DNA of 8,699 nucleotides from assembly GCA_031276985.1 (NCBI GenBank), contig JAISMA010000164.1:1-8699 (forward strand), written 5' to 3'. Below are positions 1 through 5,124 of this stretch, piece after piece (position 1 is the stretch's first letter; each line of letters begins with the position of its first letter). The notes beneath the pieces were generated by a model. The model did no database searches and was not told where the DNA came from. It was given only the letters and a program-made list of their open reading frames with translations. The position numbers and the translations under genes were made by a program. The stretch comes from Helicobacteraceae bacterium (GTDB lineage Bacteria > Campylobacterota > Campylobacteria > Campylobacterales > SZUA-545).

Positions 1-29
1 CCAGCCGCCCGCGTCAATTGCACGCGCAA

Positions 30-46
30 TGCCAAAAATCCAATCT
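30..46. repeat. 17-base exact repeat, copy 1 (matches 1029-1045)
   Basis: The word TGCCAAAAATCCAATCT occurs here and again at 1029-1045 inside the CI-like gene. In both places the minus strand reads DWIFG in an open frame. The match ends at both flanks. It could be a fragment of a second repressor-like gene or a chance match in a shared motif. Confidence 0.55.
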
Positions 47-152
47 AACCAATTTTTAGCTTTTCGGGCGTTTAGCTTGCGCTGTGAGCGTTTGCTTTGC
101 GTGAAACGACGACGAGAGACAAGAAAGAGTTGCGTTTTATTTGCATTTTTAC

Positions 153-167
153 GCGCAAAGGGCGCGG
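153..167. repeat. 15-base GC-rich direct repeat, copy 1
   Basis: GCGCAAAGGGCGCGG occurs here and at 251-265, 98 bases apart, bracketing the GC-rich part of the left-end spacer. Function unknown. It could be a dispersed intergenic element of the host genome. Confidence 0.6.
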
Positions 168-250
168 CGAAGCGGCGCGGGACGCGGTAAGCGCGACGGG
201 CGTAGCGAAACGATGAGGGCAAAGCGAGATCGCGCCGCGACGCGATTGAA

Positions 251-274
251 GCGCAAAGGGCGCGGGATTTGCGC
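251..274. repeat. Inverted repeat overlapping direct repeat copy 2, just past the TPR stop codon
   Basis: Copy 2 of the 15-base direct repeat occupies 251-265. The same bases begin a perfect 7-base inverted repeat, GCGCAAA (251-257) with TTTGCGC (268-274), around a 10-base GC-rich loop. It starts three bases past the stop codon of the leftward TPR gene, where a terminator would be expected. No T-run follows on the minus strand, so it is a weak terminator candidate at best. A REP-like palindrome is an alternative. Confidence 0.4.
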
Positions 275-276
275 GG

Positions 277-801
277 TTAGTCGCGGATAAGTTTCTTTTT
301 GCCTAGTTGCGCCAACAACTTGCAATCGCCTAACTCGCACGCCTTCCTTGCGTCTTGAGTCGCGCTTTTATAGTCGCTTAATTTTGCGTAAGCTCTTGTG
401 CGATTGTTATAAGCCTCTATATAGTGCGGAGCAACCTTAATTGCTTGCGTATAGTCCGCAATTGCTTGTTTATAATCGCCTAAATCTCTGTAAGCATTTC
501 CGCGACTGTTGAAAGCCACCGCATAGTGCGGAGCAACCTTAATTGCTTGCGTATAGTCCGCAATTGCTTTGCTGTAGTCGCCTAACTTAGCGTATGTGTA
601 TCCTCTACTATAGAAAGCGATTTCTAAATCTGGGTCAATGTTAATCGCTCGTGTATAGTATGCTATAGCTTGAATATAATTCTTCTCGCTTTCAGCGCCG
701 ATTCCGTGCAAAAACGTCCGCTCTGCTTCTGCGTTGTCGCTATAAAATCCAGCGAAGGCGACGCAAACTGCAAACAAAGCGGCGCAAATCAGTCTAAACA
801 T
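277..801 (-). CDS. Secreted tetratricopeptide-repeat protein
   Basis: A 174-residue protein with a probable Sec signal peptide (residues 1-26: one Arg, a hydrophobic stretch, then a site ending AEA). Four 34-residue TPR units follow at about 28-61, 62-95, 96-129 and 130-160, with the usual Gly-Asp-Tyr...Ala-Ile...Tyr-Thr-Gln-Ala-Ile pattern. It should be exported to the periplasm or surface and bind a protein partner; the partner is unknown. No catalytic motif is visible. The start is supported by AAGGAG eight bases upstream. Only 12 bases separate it from the CI-like gene upstream on the same strand, so the two are probably co-transcribed. This points to a passenger (moron) gene expressed in the lysogen, although a host gene at the prophage edge is not excluded. 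Units 2 and 3 contain a 47-base identical DNA repeat, a sign of recent repeat duplication. Confidence 0.85.
   Translation of the reverse strand: MFRLICAALFAVCVAFAGFYSDNAEAERTFLHGIGAESEKNYIQAIAYYTRAINIDPDLEIAFYSRGYTYAKLGDYSKAIADYTQAIKVAPHYAVAFNSRGNAYRDLGDYKQAIADYTQAIKVAPHYIEAYNNRTRAYAKLSDYKSATQDARKACELGDCKLLAQLGKKKLIRD
421..467. repeat. 47-base perfect repeat inside the TPR gene, copy 1
   Basis: Identical to 523-569. The 102-base offset equals one 34-residue TPR unit, so a unit was duplicated recently or homogenised by gene conversion. Both copies encode the stretch of the unit that ends in KVAPHY. Confidence 0.9.
523..569. repeat. 47-base perfect repeat inside the TPR gene, copy 2
   Basis: Second copy of the 47-base repeat, exactly 102 bases from the first. 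Unequal crossing-over between the copies would remove or add one TPR unit in frame. Confidence 0.9.
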
Positions 802-813
802 CGTAACTCCTTT

Positions 814-1227
814 TTATATTTTGGTCATTTTCTTGAATTGATACAACTTTTCTAATAGCATATCTAGGAACGGCTTAGGCGCGAAGTGTAAATTTTTGAC
901 AATATCCGCCGCTTCGTCAAGATCGGGGAAGTTTTTGTTGTTGATTGATATTTGGTTGCCGTGCCCAGCATTAACGCTAATCGTATCGCCGTTGATTATG
1001 GTCGGAGTTGAAGCATCGGATACCTTGTTGCCAAAAATCCAATCTGACGAAATTTGTCGCTTGACGCACTCAATTATGATTGACTCGTAAGGGATTGCGT
1101 TTGCTTTTTTGCGCTTCGAGTATGACGCTTTCGACATTCCGAGTATTTTAGCTAGTTCGCTGTCAAGCGATACACTGAACGCGATTTTTAGCCTTTTTTC
1201 AACTTCTTCAAAATTTTCGACGATCAT
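814..1227 (-). CDS. CI-like phage repressor, short form without peptidase domain
   Basis: A 137-residue protein. Residues 5-67 match the N-terminal DNA-binding domain of phage CI repressors (Bac_CI_repr type): EVEKRLKIAF, then SELAKILGMSKASYSKRKK as the helix-turn-helix, ending in DWIFG. The C-terminal 65 residues contain a Gly/Asn-rich stretch and a final helix, probably for oligomerisation. There is no S24 Ser/Lys peptidase domain, so RecA-driven self-cleavage is unlikely. The start has AAGGAAGG upstream. It is divergent from the regulator at 1340 across a 112-base region with inverted repeats, and lies upstream of the TPR gene. Its DNA-binding domain is clearly related to that of the divergent regulator. 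Role as lysogeny repressor is inferred from family and position. Confidence 0.85.
   Translation of the reverse strand: MIVENFEEVEKRLKIAFSVSLDSELAKILGMSKASYSKRKKANAIPYESIIIECVKRQISSDWIFGNKVSDASTPTIINGDTISVNAGHGNQISINNKNFPDLDEAADIVKNLHFAPKPFLDMLLEKLYQFKKMTKI
1029..1045. repeat. 17-base exact repeat, copy 2 (matches 30-46)
   Basis: This is the second copy of the 17-base word, inside the CI-like gene, where the minus strand encodes DWIFG at the end of the helix-turn-helix domain. Confidence 0.55.
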
Positions 1228-1239
1228 CTGCCTTCCTTA

Positions 1240-1258
1240 AGTTTCTTTTCAGGAAACT
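1240..1258. promoter_or_regulatory. Candidate operator 1 (inverted repeat)
   Basis: Perfect 6-base arms AGTTTC (1240-1245) and GAAACT (1253-1258) around a 7-base spacer. It lies 13 bases upstream of the CI-like start codon and next to its ribosome site, so binding here would autoregulate the repressor. Candidate only. Confidence 0.45.
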
Positions 1259-1272
1259 GTTGGTATAGTGGC

Positions 1273-1285
1273 AACTTATAAAGTT
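1273..1285. promoter_or_regulatory. Candidate operator 2 (inverted repeat over a -10-like box)
   Basis: AACTT (1273-1277) and AAGTT (1281-1285) around ATA form a perfect 13-base palindrome. TATAAA at 1277-1282 lies inside it, so a bound regulator would block a promoter there. The arms resemble part of the 1240-1258 site (AAGTT/AACT) but the spacing differs. Confidence 0.4.
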
Positions 1286-1290
1286 ACATT

Positions 1291-1325
1291 CTTGATTATA
1301 TCGCCAATTGAGAGCATAAATCAAG
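1291..1325. promoter_or_regulatory. Candidate operator or leader hairpin (inverted repeat)
   Basis: CTTGATT (1291-1297) and AATCAAG (1319-1325) are perfect 7-base arms 21 bases apart, with CAATTG nearly at the centre. The right arm ends at the first base of the ribosome site of the 1340 gene, so it could act as an operator or as a leader-RNA stem that affects translation. Confidence 0.35.
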
Positions 1326-1335
1326 AGGGAAGGGA
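1325..1335 (+). promoter_or_regulatory. Ribosome binding site fixing the 1340 start
   Basis: GAGGGAAGGGA lies just upstream of the ATG at 1340. The in-frame ATG at 1268 has no such site and would add 24 hydrophobic residues outside the family domain, so 1340 is preferred. Confidence 0.7.
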
Positions 1336-1339
1336 AAGA

Positions 1340-1627
1340 ATGAAGGTTGATCAGGCGTTAGTTGAGTTTGAATCGGTCGCTCTTAGGTTAAAAGCAGCGA
1401 TTGGCGCAGGGTCGGACGCCGAATTAGCGCGTATTCTCGGTTTGAGCGCAACAGCTTATACCTGCCGAAAACAGCGGCGCATGTTGCCTTTGAGCCGTAT
1501 TGCCAAAGTATGTTTAGAGCGCGGAATATCTATTGATCGCATATTAAATGAAACCTACACGCTGGCTTTGATTGGCGACGAGAAGATTGCGAAAAGCGGT
1601 GAAAAGCAAGAAAAGAGGAGAGAATGA
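1340..1627 (+). CDS. Cro-position regulator of the CI helix-turn-helix family
   Basis: A 95-residue protein with one helix-turn-helix domain at about residues 8-70 (FESVALRLKAAI, then AELARILGLSATAYTCRKQ, then ISIDRIL). It is homologous to the domain of the divergent CI-like protein: by eye about 26 of 60 aligned residues are identical, without gaps. It lacks any long C-terminal domain; the end is Lys/Glu-rich. It is the first gene of the rightward operon and probably binds the shared operators to shut off the CI-like gene and its own operon, as Cro does; this role is inferred from position. The stop overlaps the next start (ATGA). The start was moved to 1340 from an upstream in-frame ATG on ribosome-site evidence. 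Confidence 0.8.
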   Translation: MKVDQALVEFESVALRLKAAIGAGSDAELARILGLSATAYTCRKQRRMLPLSRIAKVCLERGISIDRILNETYTLALIGDEKIAKSGEKQEKRRE

Positions 1628-2415
1628 ATAAAGCGGTGATTGTTATCAACAATAAATCCGTTACGTTTGGCGCAATCGACGATTGCGTTTTTATCACTAG
1701 CCGCGACATCGCGGCGGTTTTTGAGAAGCGACATTCGGACGTAATACGAGGAATCGAGGCTTTGCCGCTTGATGAGTATCGCCAACGCAATTTTGCGTCG
1801 GCGGAATATATCGACGATCAGGGCAAGCCGCGCAAAGAATACAACATTACCCGCGACGGCTTCGCGCTTTTAGCGATGGGCTTCACGGGCGCGAAAGCGT
1901 ATCAATGGAAAGTCGCGTTTATCGACGCTTTTAACAAAATGGAAGCGGAGCTGAAAAAACGAGGCGAAAACGCGATACCGTCGAATTTTGCCGAAGCGTT
2001 AGAACTAGCGGCGAAACAAGCGAGGGCGATTGAAGCGAATAATGCGCTAATCGCGGAGCAAAAAGCAAAGATTGAAGCCGATAAGCCGCGAGTTGAATTC
2101 GCTAATCGGTTGCTTAAAAGCGAGGGAAGCCTTAGCTTGCGCGATTATGCGAAGGTTTTATGCGCCAAAGGGTTTAGCATTGGCGAAAAACGGCTGTTTG
2201 AAAAGTTGCGAAAGATAGGGATATTGGACAGGCACAATAAACCATATCAAAAGTATGTCGAGAGCGGGATTTTCTCGCTCAAGTCTAGCGTGTATCCAAA
2301 CAAGTCGACGGGCGATAGCATTATATACACGCAAACGCGAATCACAGCTAAAGGGCAAGAGCATATCTACGCCCTTATCGCGCCTAAAGATTTATTTAGC
2401 GAGGGGAAAAGATGA
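1624..2415 (+). CDS. Rha-family phage regulator with C-terminal antirepressor (KilAC/ANT-type) domain
   Basis: A 263-residue protein. Residues 20-110 fit the Rha domain: a KRHSDVIRGIE motif, the conserved NITRDGFALLAMGFTGAKA block and FIDAFNKME at its end. A helical Ala/Glu/Lys linker (about 115-155) follows. Residues 155-255 fit the phage antirepressor C-terminal domain: SLRDYAKVL, GEKRLFEKLRKIGIL, NKPYQKYVESGIF and TRITAKGQEHI. Rha proteins affect phage growth in certain hosts; ANT/KilAC domains occur in antirepressors that inactivate repressors or bind DNA. Since the CI-like protein here has no self-cleavage domain, this is the best candidate inducer of the prophage (inference). It overlaps both neighbours by ATGA. 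Length and domain order are normal for Rha-ANT fusions, so the gene looks intact. Confidence 0.9.
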   Translation: MNKAVIVINNKSVTFGAIDDCVFITSRDIAAVFEKRHSDVIRGIEALPLDEYRQRNFASAEYIDDQGKPRKEYNITRDGFALLAMGFTGAKAYQWKVAFIDAFNKMEAELKKRGENAIPSNFAEALELAAKQARAIEANNALIAEQKAKIEADKPRVEFANRLLKSEGSLSLRDYAKVLCAKGFSIGEKRLFEKLRKIGILDRHNKPYQKYVESGIFSLKSSVYPNKSTGDSIIYTQTRITAKGQEHIYALIAPKDLFSEGKR

Positions 2416-2600
2416 GCGGGGTCGTGATTGAACTAACGCTTGGCGAAAGCGCGATCGAAGGCTTGAGGGCGGAGGCGCGATTGGCGCAAGAGAAAGCGGA
2501 AGCGGCGAAACGGGCGCAAAGAATAGCGGCGTTGCAACAAGTAAAAGCGACGTTACAAACCGCGCTTGAAACGCTTAAGCAAAACAGAAAGGGCGCGTAA
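2412..2600 (+). CDS. Small coiled-coil protein, unknown function
   Basis: A 62-residue, almost wholly helical protein rich in Ala, Glu, Lys and Gln. After a short N-terminal strand (about residues 3-10) it is one long amphipathic helix, likely a coiled coil (about 17-58). There are no Cys, Trp or Tyr residues and no motif I can name. The start has GAGGGG upstream and overlaps the Rha stop (ATGA). The stop overlaps the next start (TAATG). Tight coupling on both sides and normal codon use support a real gene. It could be an assembly or binding partner of a neighbouring product, but nothing in the sequence says which. Confidence 0.65.
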   Translation: MSGVVIELTLGESAIEGLRAEARLAQEKAEAAKRAQRIAALQQVKATLQTALETLKQNRKGA

Positions 2601-2881
2601 TGGAAACGGACGAAATACTCGACGAGCTTGAAAAGCTAGAGGACGAGATTAAAGCCGCTTTGGAATCCGCAAGAAAGCTGGAGGCGCGGGTCGACGAGGC
2701 GAAGAGCAAGTTAAGCATAAGCCTTCTCTTCGCAGGGGCGCGGATTTATAGAGGAGTGTTTGGCGTAAAGTGCATTGAAATTAACGAAAAAAATGCTCGC
2801 ATCCGCCTATTTTGCAAAGAGGCGATTGATTTGGCGGATTTTATCTATAAACATTTGGGAAGCATAAAGGCGAAAAAGTGA
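2600..2881 (+). CDS. Small coiled-coil protein with the shared beta-helix C-terminal motif
   Basis: A 93-residue protein. Residues 1-38 form an acidic coiled coil (ILDELEKLEDEIKAALESA region). The rest appears to be short beta strands followed by a helix, EAIDLADFIYKHL. This closing motif, a strand followed by (A)xDLxxF(L/I)xxxL, recurs at the C-terminal side of the products at 4241, 4566 and 5236, and more weakly at 3904 and 4900, so this may be an upstream member of the same family. Function not recognised. It starts on the last base of the previous stop codon and ends by overlapping the GTG start of the XRE regulator. Confidence 0.65.
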   Translation: METDEILDELEKLEDEIKAALESARKLEARVDEAKSKLSISLLFAGARIYRGVFGVKCIEINEKNARIRLFCKEAIDLADFIYKHLGSIKAKK

Positions 2882-3228
2882 AAGTAGCGGAGTTTAATTT
2901 TATTTCGCATAGCGAAGTCGGCGAACGCTTAGGGGTTGCTATGCGCCGCGAAAGCGTTACCATTGATGATATAGCGGTTCTTGCGGATATAAGCGTGGAG
3001 CAAGCGAAGCGATTATTAAAGGGCGATTTTGACGATTTGAGCATATCGAAATTAAACAAAATCGCGGTCTTGCTGGATAGAACTTTAGACTTTTTGCTAT
3101 TTGGCGCGGATAGCGCACCGACGCTATGTATTGCGAAAATCGCTTTAAATTGGCGTGAAATGAAAGTGATTGCGGCAATGCGCGCTTTTGATTTTATTGA
3201 TATGCTGGAAAGGTCGGAATATGAATAA
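2878..3228 (+). CDS. XRE-type helix-turn-helix regulator
   Basis: A 116-residue protein using GTG as start, in a GTGA overlap with the previous stop and with AAAGG upstream. Residues 14-70 form an XRE/Cro-type domain: VGERLGVAMRRESVTIDDIAVLA, then ISVEQAKRLLKGD as recognition region, then LNKIAVLLDRTLDFLLFG. The C-terminal 45 residues are helical and may dimerise. No enzyme domain is present. It is the third DNA-binding gene in the rightward operon after the Cro-position gene and Rha, directly ahead of a double-XRE gene, which suggests a layered early control cascade; targets cannot be read from sequence. Its last codons overlap the next start by 8 bases. Confidence 0.75.
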   Translation: MKVAEFNFISHSEVGERLGVAMRRESVTIDDIAVLADISVEQAKRLLKGDFDDLSISKLNKIAVLLDRTLDFLLFGADSAPTLCIAKIALNWREMKVIAAMRAFDFIDMLERSEYE

Positions 3229-3907
3229 AATAAATTACGTTATGACAGAAAAGGGCGAGCGCGTTAGGCGAGCGCGTGAAGCGCGAAAAATGAACGTCGA
3301 CGAGCTATCGGCATTAAGCGGAGTCGGCTACTACGAGCTACTTTTAGTTGAGGATCGCGGACACAAGATCGCGCTAACAATCGACCATATACAAGCGATA
3401 GCGAAAGCTCTGAACGTCGACATAAAATATATTATGAACGGCGAAAATGAACCGCTGTTTATAACGGAATTTTACGATAAATATATATTAAAGCAGGCGC
3501 AAGATATGGTGAATAAAGCGATGGGCGAAATGCACTATTCGCTAAAAAAATTCACGGACGGCTTCACGGATTTACTCGCATTGAATGTTGAGCAAAAAAA
3601 CCGCGAAATCGGCAGATTAGACGCGAAAATAATAATCGAAAAAGCGCAAGATGAAGCTAAAAAGATCGGCAAAAGGTTGGAGTTAGCGCGTAAAGCGCGA
3701 GATAGGGTTCTCGGATTCTTTGCGCTAGACCTTCACATGAACGTCGACGATTTAGCAATGATTGAGGGCGGCGCGATCATTGAGCCTTATTTTCAAACGA
3801 TTGAAAAAATCGCGCTGTATTTGCGCGTCGATATTCACTACATTTTGACAGGCGAAAGTGAACCGCAATTCATAACGGATTATCTCAAAATAAAGGGTGA
3901 AAAATGA
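3221..3907 (+). CDS. Regulator with two tandem XRE domains joined by a coiled coil
   Basis: A 228-residue protein containing the same unit twice. Copy 1 (about residues 12-85) and copy 2 (about 148-222) align almost without gaps: GERVRRAREAR with GKRLELARKAR, VDIKYIMNGENEP with VDIHYILTGESEP, and FITEFY with FITDYL. Each contains a complete XRE-like helix-turn-helix. Between them, about 86-147, is a helical, Lys/Glu-rich linker. A single chain carrying both half-site readers could bind as a pseudo-dimer. The ATG at 3221 follows GGAAAGG and overlaps the previous gene by 8 bases; an in-frame ATG further upstream (3170) lies deep in that gene and has no ribosome site. ATG at 3242 is an alternative start. 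The stop overlaps the next start (ATGA). Confidence 0.8.
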   Translation: MNKINYVMTEKGERVRRAREARKMNVDELSALSGVGYYELLLVEDRGHKIALTIDHIQAIAKALNVDIKYIMNGENEPLFITEFYDKYILKQAQDMVNKAMGEMHYSLKKFTDGFTDLLALNVEQKNREIGRLDAKIIIEKAQDEAKKIGKRLELARKARDRVLGFFALDLHMNVDDLAMIEGGAIIEPYFQTIEKIALYLRVDIHYILTGESEPQFITDYLKIKGEK

Positions 3908-4248
3908 GGGCGGACGAGCGTTTAGAAGCGTTTGAAACCATAAAGCGCAAAGCGGGGGTTTTAGACTTTTTGTTGTCGCTAAAACTGCCAAATTTGAAGT
4001 GCTTATTTAAGCGGTCGCAAATTACGCGAGAGGCGGAGTTGCTTATAACAAGCGACAGCGAATCGCCTAGCGATAAAGTTGAATCGCATAACGACAAGGA
4101 TCAGGCGTTGGGATTGCTCAAATTCTTGTTTGACAACTTGAGTGAAGCGGACCCTAAGACCGCGAATTATTACGTGGATTTGGCAGGTTATGGACGCTTA
4201 ACCCTAACATATAATCCAAACATAGAAAAGGAGTCAGAAAATGAGTAA
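3904..4248 (+). CDS. Small phage protein, array member, unknown function
   Basis: A 114-residue protein I do not recognise. Its second half, ALGLLKFLFDNLSEAD followed by YYVDLAGYGRLTLTY, matches the end of the next product (AKDLFRFLFNNLADFD ... DVVDLGATYVAIF), showing that the two genes are paralogues. The first half (helix, then LDFLLSLKLPNLKCLF) is not obviously shared. The last seven residues, EKESENE, and the bases encoding them are duplicated at the end of the 4566 gene. The start follows AAAGGG and overlaps the double-XRE stop (ATGA); the stop overlaps the next start by 8 bases. It could be an accessory or anti-defence protein by analogy with other small early phage genes, but this is a guess. 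Confidence 0.65.
   Translation: MRADERLEAFETIKRKAGVLDFLLSLKLPNLKCLFKRSQITREAELLITSDSESPSDKVESHNDKDQALGLLKFLFDNLSEADPKTANYYVDLAGYGRLTLTYNPNIEKESENE
4224..4244 (+). repeat. 21-base direct repeat at a gene junction, copy 1
   Basis: Identical to 4883-4903. It covers the last codons of the upstream gene (EKESENE), the AAAAGGAG ribosome site and the ATGA start of the next gene. With its partner it brackets the genes at 4241 and 4566. A shorter piece (AGAAAAGGAGT) recurs at 4549-4559 before the 4566 start. Confidence 0.9.
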
Positions 4249-4561
4249 GCGGCTGGCTGAAGCGTTAGCGACTATCGAAAATTACGAAACGACGGCTCAA
4301 GACTTGCGCCGATCGTTATCGTTAAATCTTTTTGATTCGCTGTTTGCGTTTGAGCTTAAAACGTATGACGACGGCGCGATCAAGCCGATTTTAACGATTA
4401 AGCGCCACGCGCCGCTAACAGCGGAGGTTTCGCTAAATGAAGCTAAGGATTTGTTTAGATTTTTGTTTAATAATCTAGCAGATTTTGACGCGAAAATAGG
4501 GCGCGATGTTGTGGATTTAGGCGCGACTTATGTCGCAATTTTTAGCAAAGAAAAGGAGTAA
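4241..4561 (+). CDS. Small phage protein, array member, unknown function
   Basis: A 106-residue protein. The order is an N-terminal helix (residues 2-28), strands (FAFELKTYD, then PILTIKRH, then AEVSL), the helix NEAKDLFRFLFNNLADFD, and a final VDLGATYVAIF strand. The strand-plus-helix ending is shared with the proteins at 3904, 4566 and 5236. A strong ribosome site (AAAAGGAG) precedes the start. The gene is the first of a two-gene block bracketed by an exact 21-base repeat. No signal peptide, membrane segment or catalytic motif is visible. It was probably made by duplication and divergence of its neighbours. It ends four bases before the next gene. Confidence 0.7.
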   Translation: MSKRLAEALATIENYETTAQDLRRSLSLNLFDSLFAFELKTYDDGAIKPILTIKRHAPLTAEVSLNEAKDLFRFLFNNLADFDAKIGRDVVDLGATYVAIFSKEKE

Positions 4562-4565
4562 AAAA

Positions 4566-4907
4566 ATGGCTAAATTGACGTATAAAGAGCTTTTCGCATT
4601 TGCTCAAGAGTGCTTAACTCTTGAGACAAAAAAAGCGATCGCAAAAAGCGCATACGATTGCGCGGCGAGGGAGTTACGCGAAGCGGCTGAACGCCTAGCG
4701 TTAGCGCAAATGAATGTCGGCGAGCGTAGCGGCGAGTCTTCGTTTATTTGGCGCTTAAAAGAGGGCGATCTTGTCTTAGAGATCGCAAGGGACGACAGAA
4801 GCGTAGAGTTAACGTATCACTCGGCATTAGATTTAGCTGAATTTCTCGCCGCGCCGTTAGCGGATTACGATAGCGAAAAAACAGAAAAGGAGTCAGAAAA
4901 TGAATGA
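4566..4907 (+). CDS. Small phage protein, array member, unknown function
   Basis: A 113-residue protein. A long N-terminal coiled-coil helix (about 5-48) is followed by strands (FIWRLKEGDLVLEIARD, SVELTY) and the helix SALDLAEFLAAPLADYD, the clearest example of the motif shared by the array. The tail EKESENE is the same as in the 3904 product. The start at 4566 is chosen because GGAGT lies seven bases upstream; the in-frame ATG at 4530 is inside the previous gene and unsupported. The stop overlaps the next start by 8 bases. It is the second gene of the repeat-bracketed block. Function unknown. Confidence 0.7.
   Translation: MAKLTYKELFAFAQECLTLETKKAIAKSAYDCAARELREAAERLALAQMNVGERSGESSFIWRLKEGDLVLEIARDDRSVELTYHSALDLAEFLAAPLADYDSEKTEKESENE
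4883..4903 (+). repeat. 21-base direct repeat at a gene junction, copy 2
   Basis: Exact copy of 4224-4244, again covering EKESENE codons, ribosome site and the start codon of the downstream gene. The bases just outside (C versus T upstream, different codons downstream) differ, so the match ends at the junction. Confidence 0.9.
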
Positions 4908-5124
4908 AGTAAGCAAGGCGGCGCGTTTATTAAGCGCGATTAAAGCGACAAAGGCGATGTTGCGCCGCGATCTCGGCGGAAATAATGAGATCGCAATCTA
5001 CGGCGAAGGCGTAAGGCTTAGAGACAGCGAAGACGGCGCTGAGATCGTGTTGGAATATGAGAACGCGCTAAAAGCGGCGCGTTGGATTATCGAAATGCTA
5101 GGGGCTGAAAATGTCAAAGATTGA
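4900..5124 (+). CDS. Small phage protein, probable short array member
   Basis: A 74-residue protein: an N-terminal basic helix (residues 2-24), then strands (NEIAIYGEGVRLRD, AEIVLEY), then the helix ENALKAARWIIEML. The strand followed by an Ala-initiated helix matches the layout of the other array members, although the DLxxFL residues are replaced by KAARWI. It is the shortest of the set. It shares its ribosome site and first bases with the 4241 gene through the 21-base repeat. The 3' end overlaps a 36-codon membrane gene by 14 bases. Function unknown. Confidence 0.65.
   Translation: MNEVSKAARLLSAIKATKAMLRRDLGGNNEIAIYGEGVRLRDSEDGAEIVLEYENALKAARWIIEMLGAENVKD

Larger units (their letters stand above)
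1..276. other. GC-rich stretch without a convincing gene
   Basis: This 276-base stretch lies downstream of the TPR gene. Its right half (about 150-275) is very rich in GCG/CGC words and holds a 15-base direct repeat and a 7-base-arm inverted repeat. On the minus strand the frame in line with the TPR gene stays open from its stop codon to the left edge (about 92 codons). It has no ATG and no ribosome site, and most of it would encode an Arg/Ala-rich low-complexity peptide, as expected from GC-rich noncoding DNA. The last part, read leftward from about 60, would contain DWIFG, a pentapeptide also present in the CI-like protein, so a fragment of a gene entering from the left is possible. I do not call a CDS here. 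Confidence 0.5.
1228..1339. promoter_or_regulatory. Divergent control region (lysogeny switch)
   Basis: These 112 bases separate two divergent repressor-like genes and must hold both their promoters. Three perfect inverted repeats lie within it (1240-1258, 1273-1285, 1291-1325) and are the obvious candidates for operators. A possible rightward -10 box, TATAAA, sits at 1277-1282 inside the middle palindrome, with no good -35 at normal distance. On the minus strand TATACC (1268-1263 region) is a weak -10 candidate for the repressor. Promoters are therefore inferred from layout rather than shown. Confidence 0.6.

Noticed and set aside
251..274. Rho-independent terminator for the TPR gene
   Set aside because: The stem is good but no T-run follows on the minus strand, so it is kept only as an inverted repeat.
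1..276. Stop-codon readthrough extension of the TPR protein
   Set aside because: The frame stays open after the TPR stop, but the peptide is low-complexity Arg/Ala and the TPR protein already has a normal family ending; GC-rich DNA has few stops.
149..340. Open frame of 63 codons on the minus strand
   Set aside because: Arg/Pro-rich, overlaps the TPR gene end in another frame, no ribosome site; a product of GC-rich DNA.
1530..1790. Two minus-strand open frames opposite the Cro-position and Rha genes
   Set aside because: They lie antisense to well-supported genes, have no recognisable domain and no ribosome context.
3752..4097. Minus-strand frames opposite the double-XRE and 3904 genes
   Set aside because: Antisense shadows with no ribosome site or domain.
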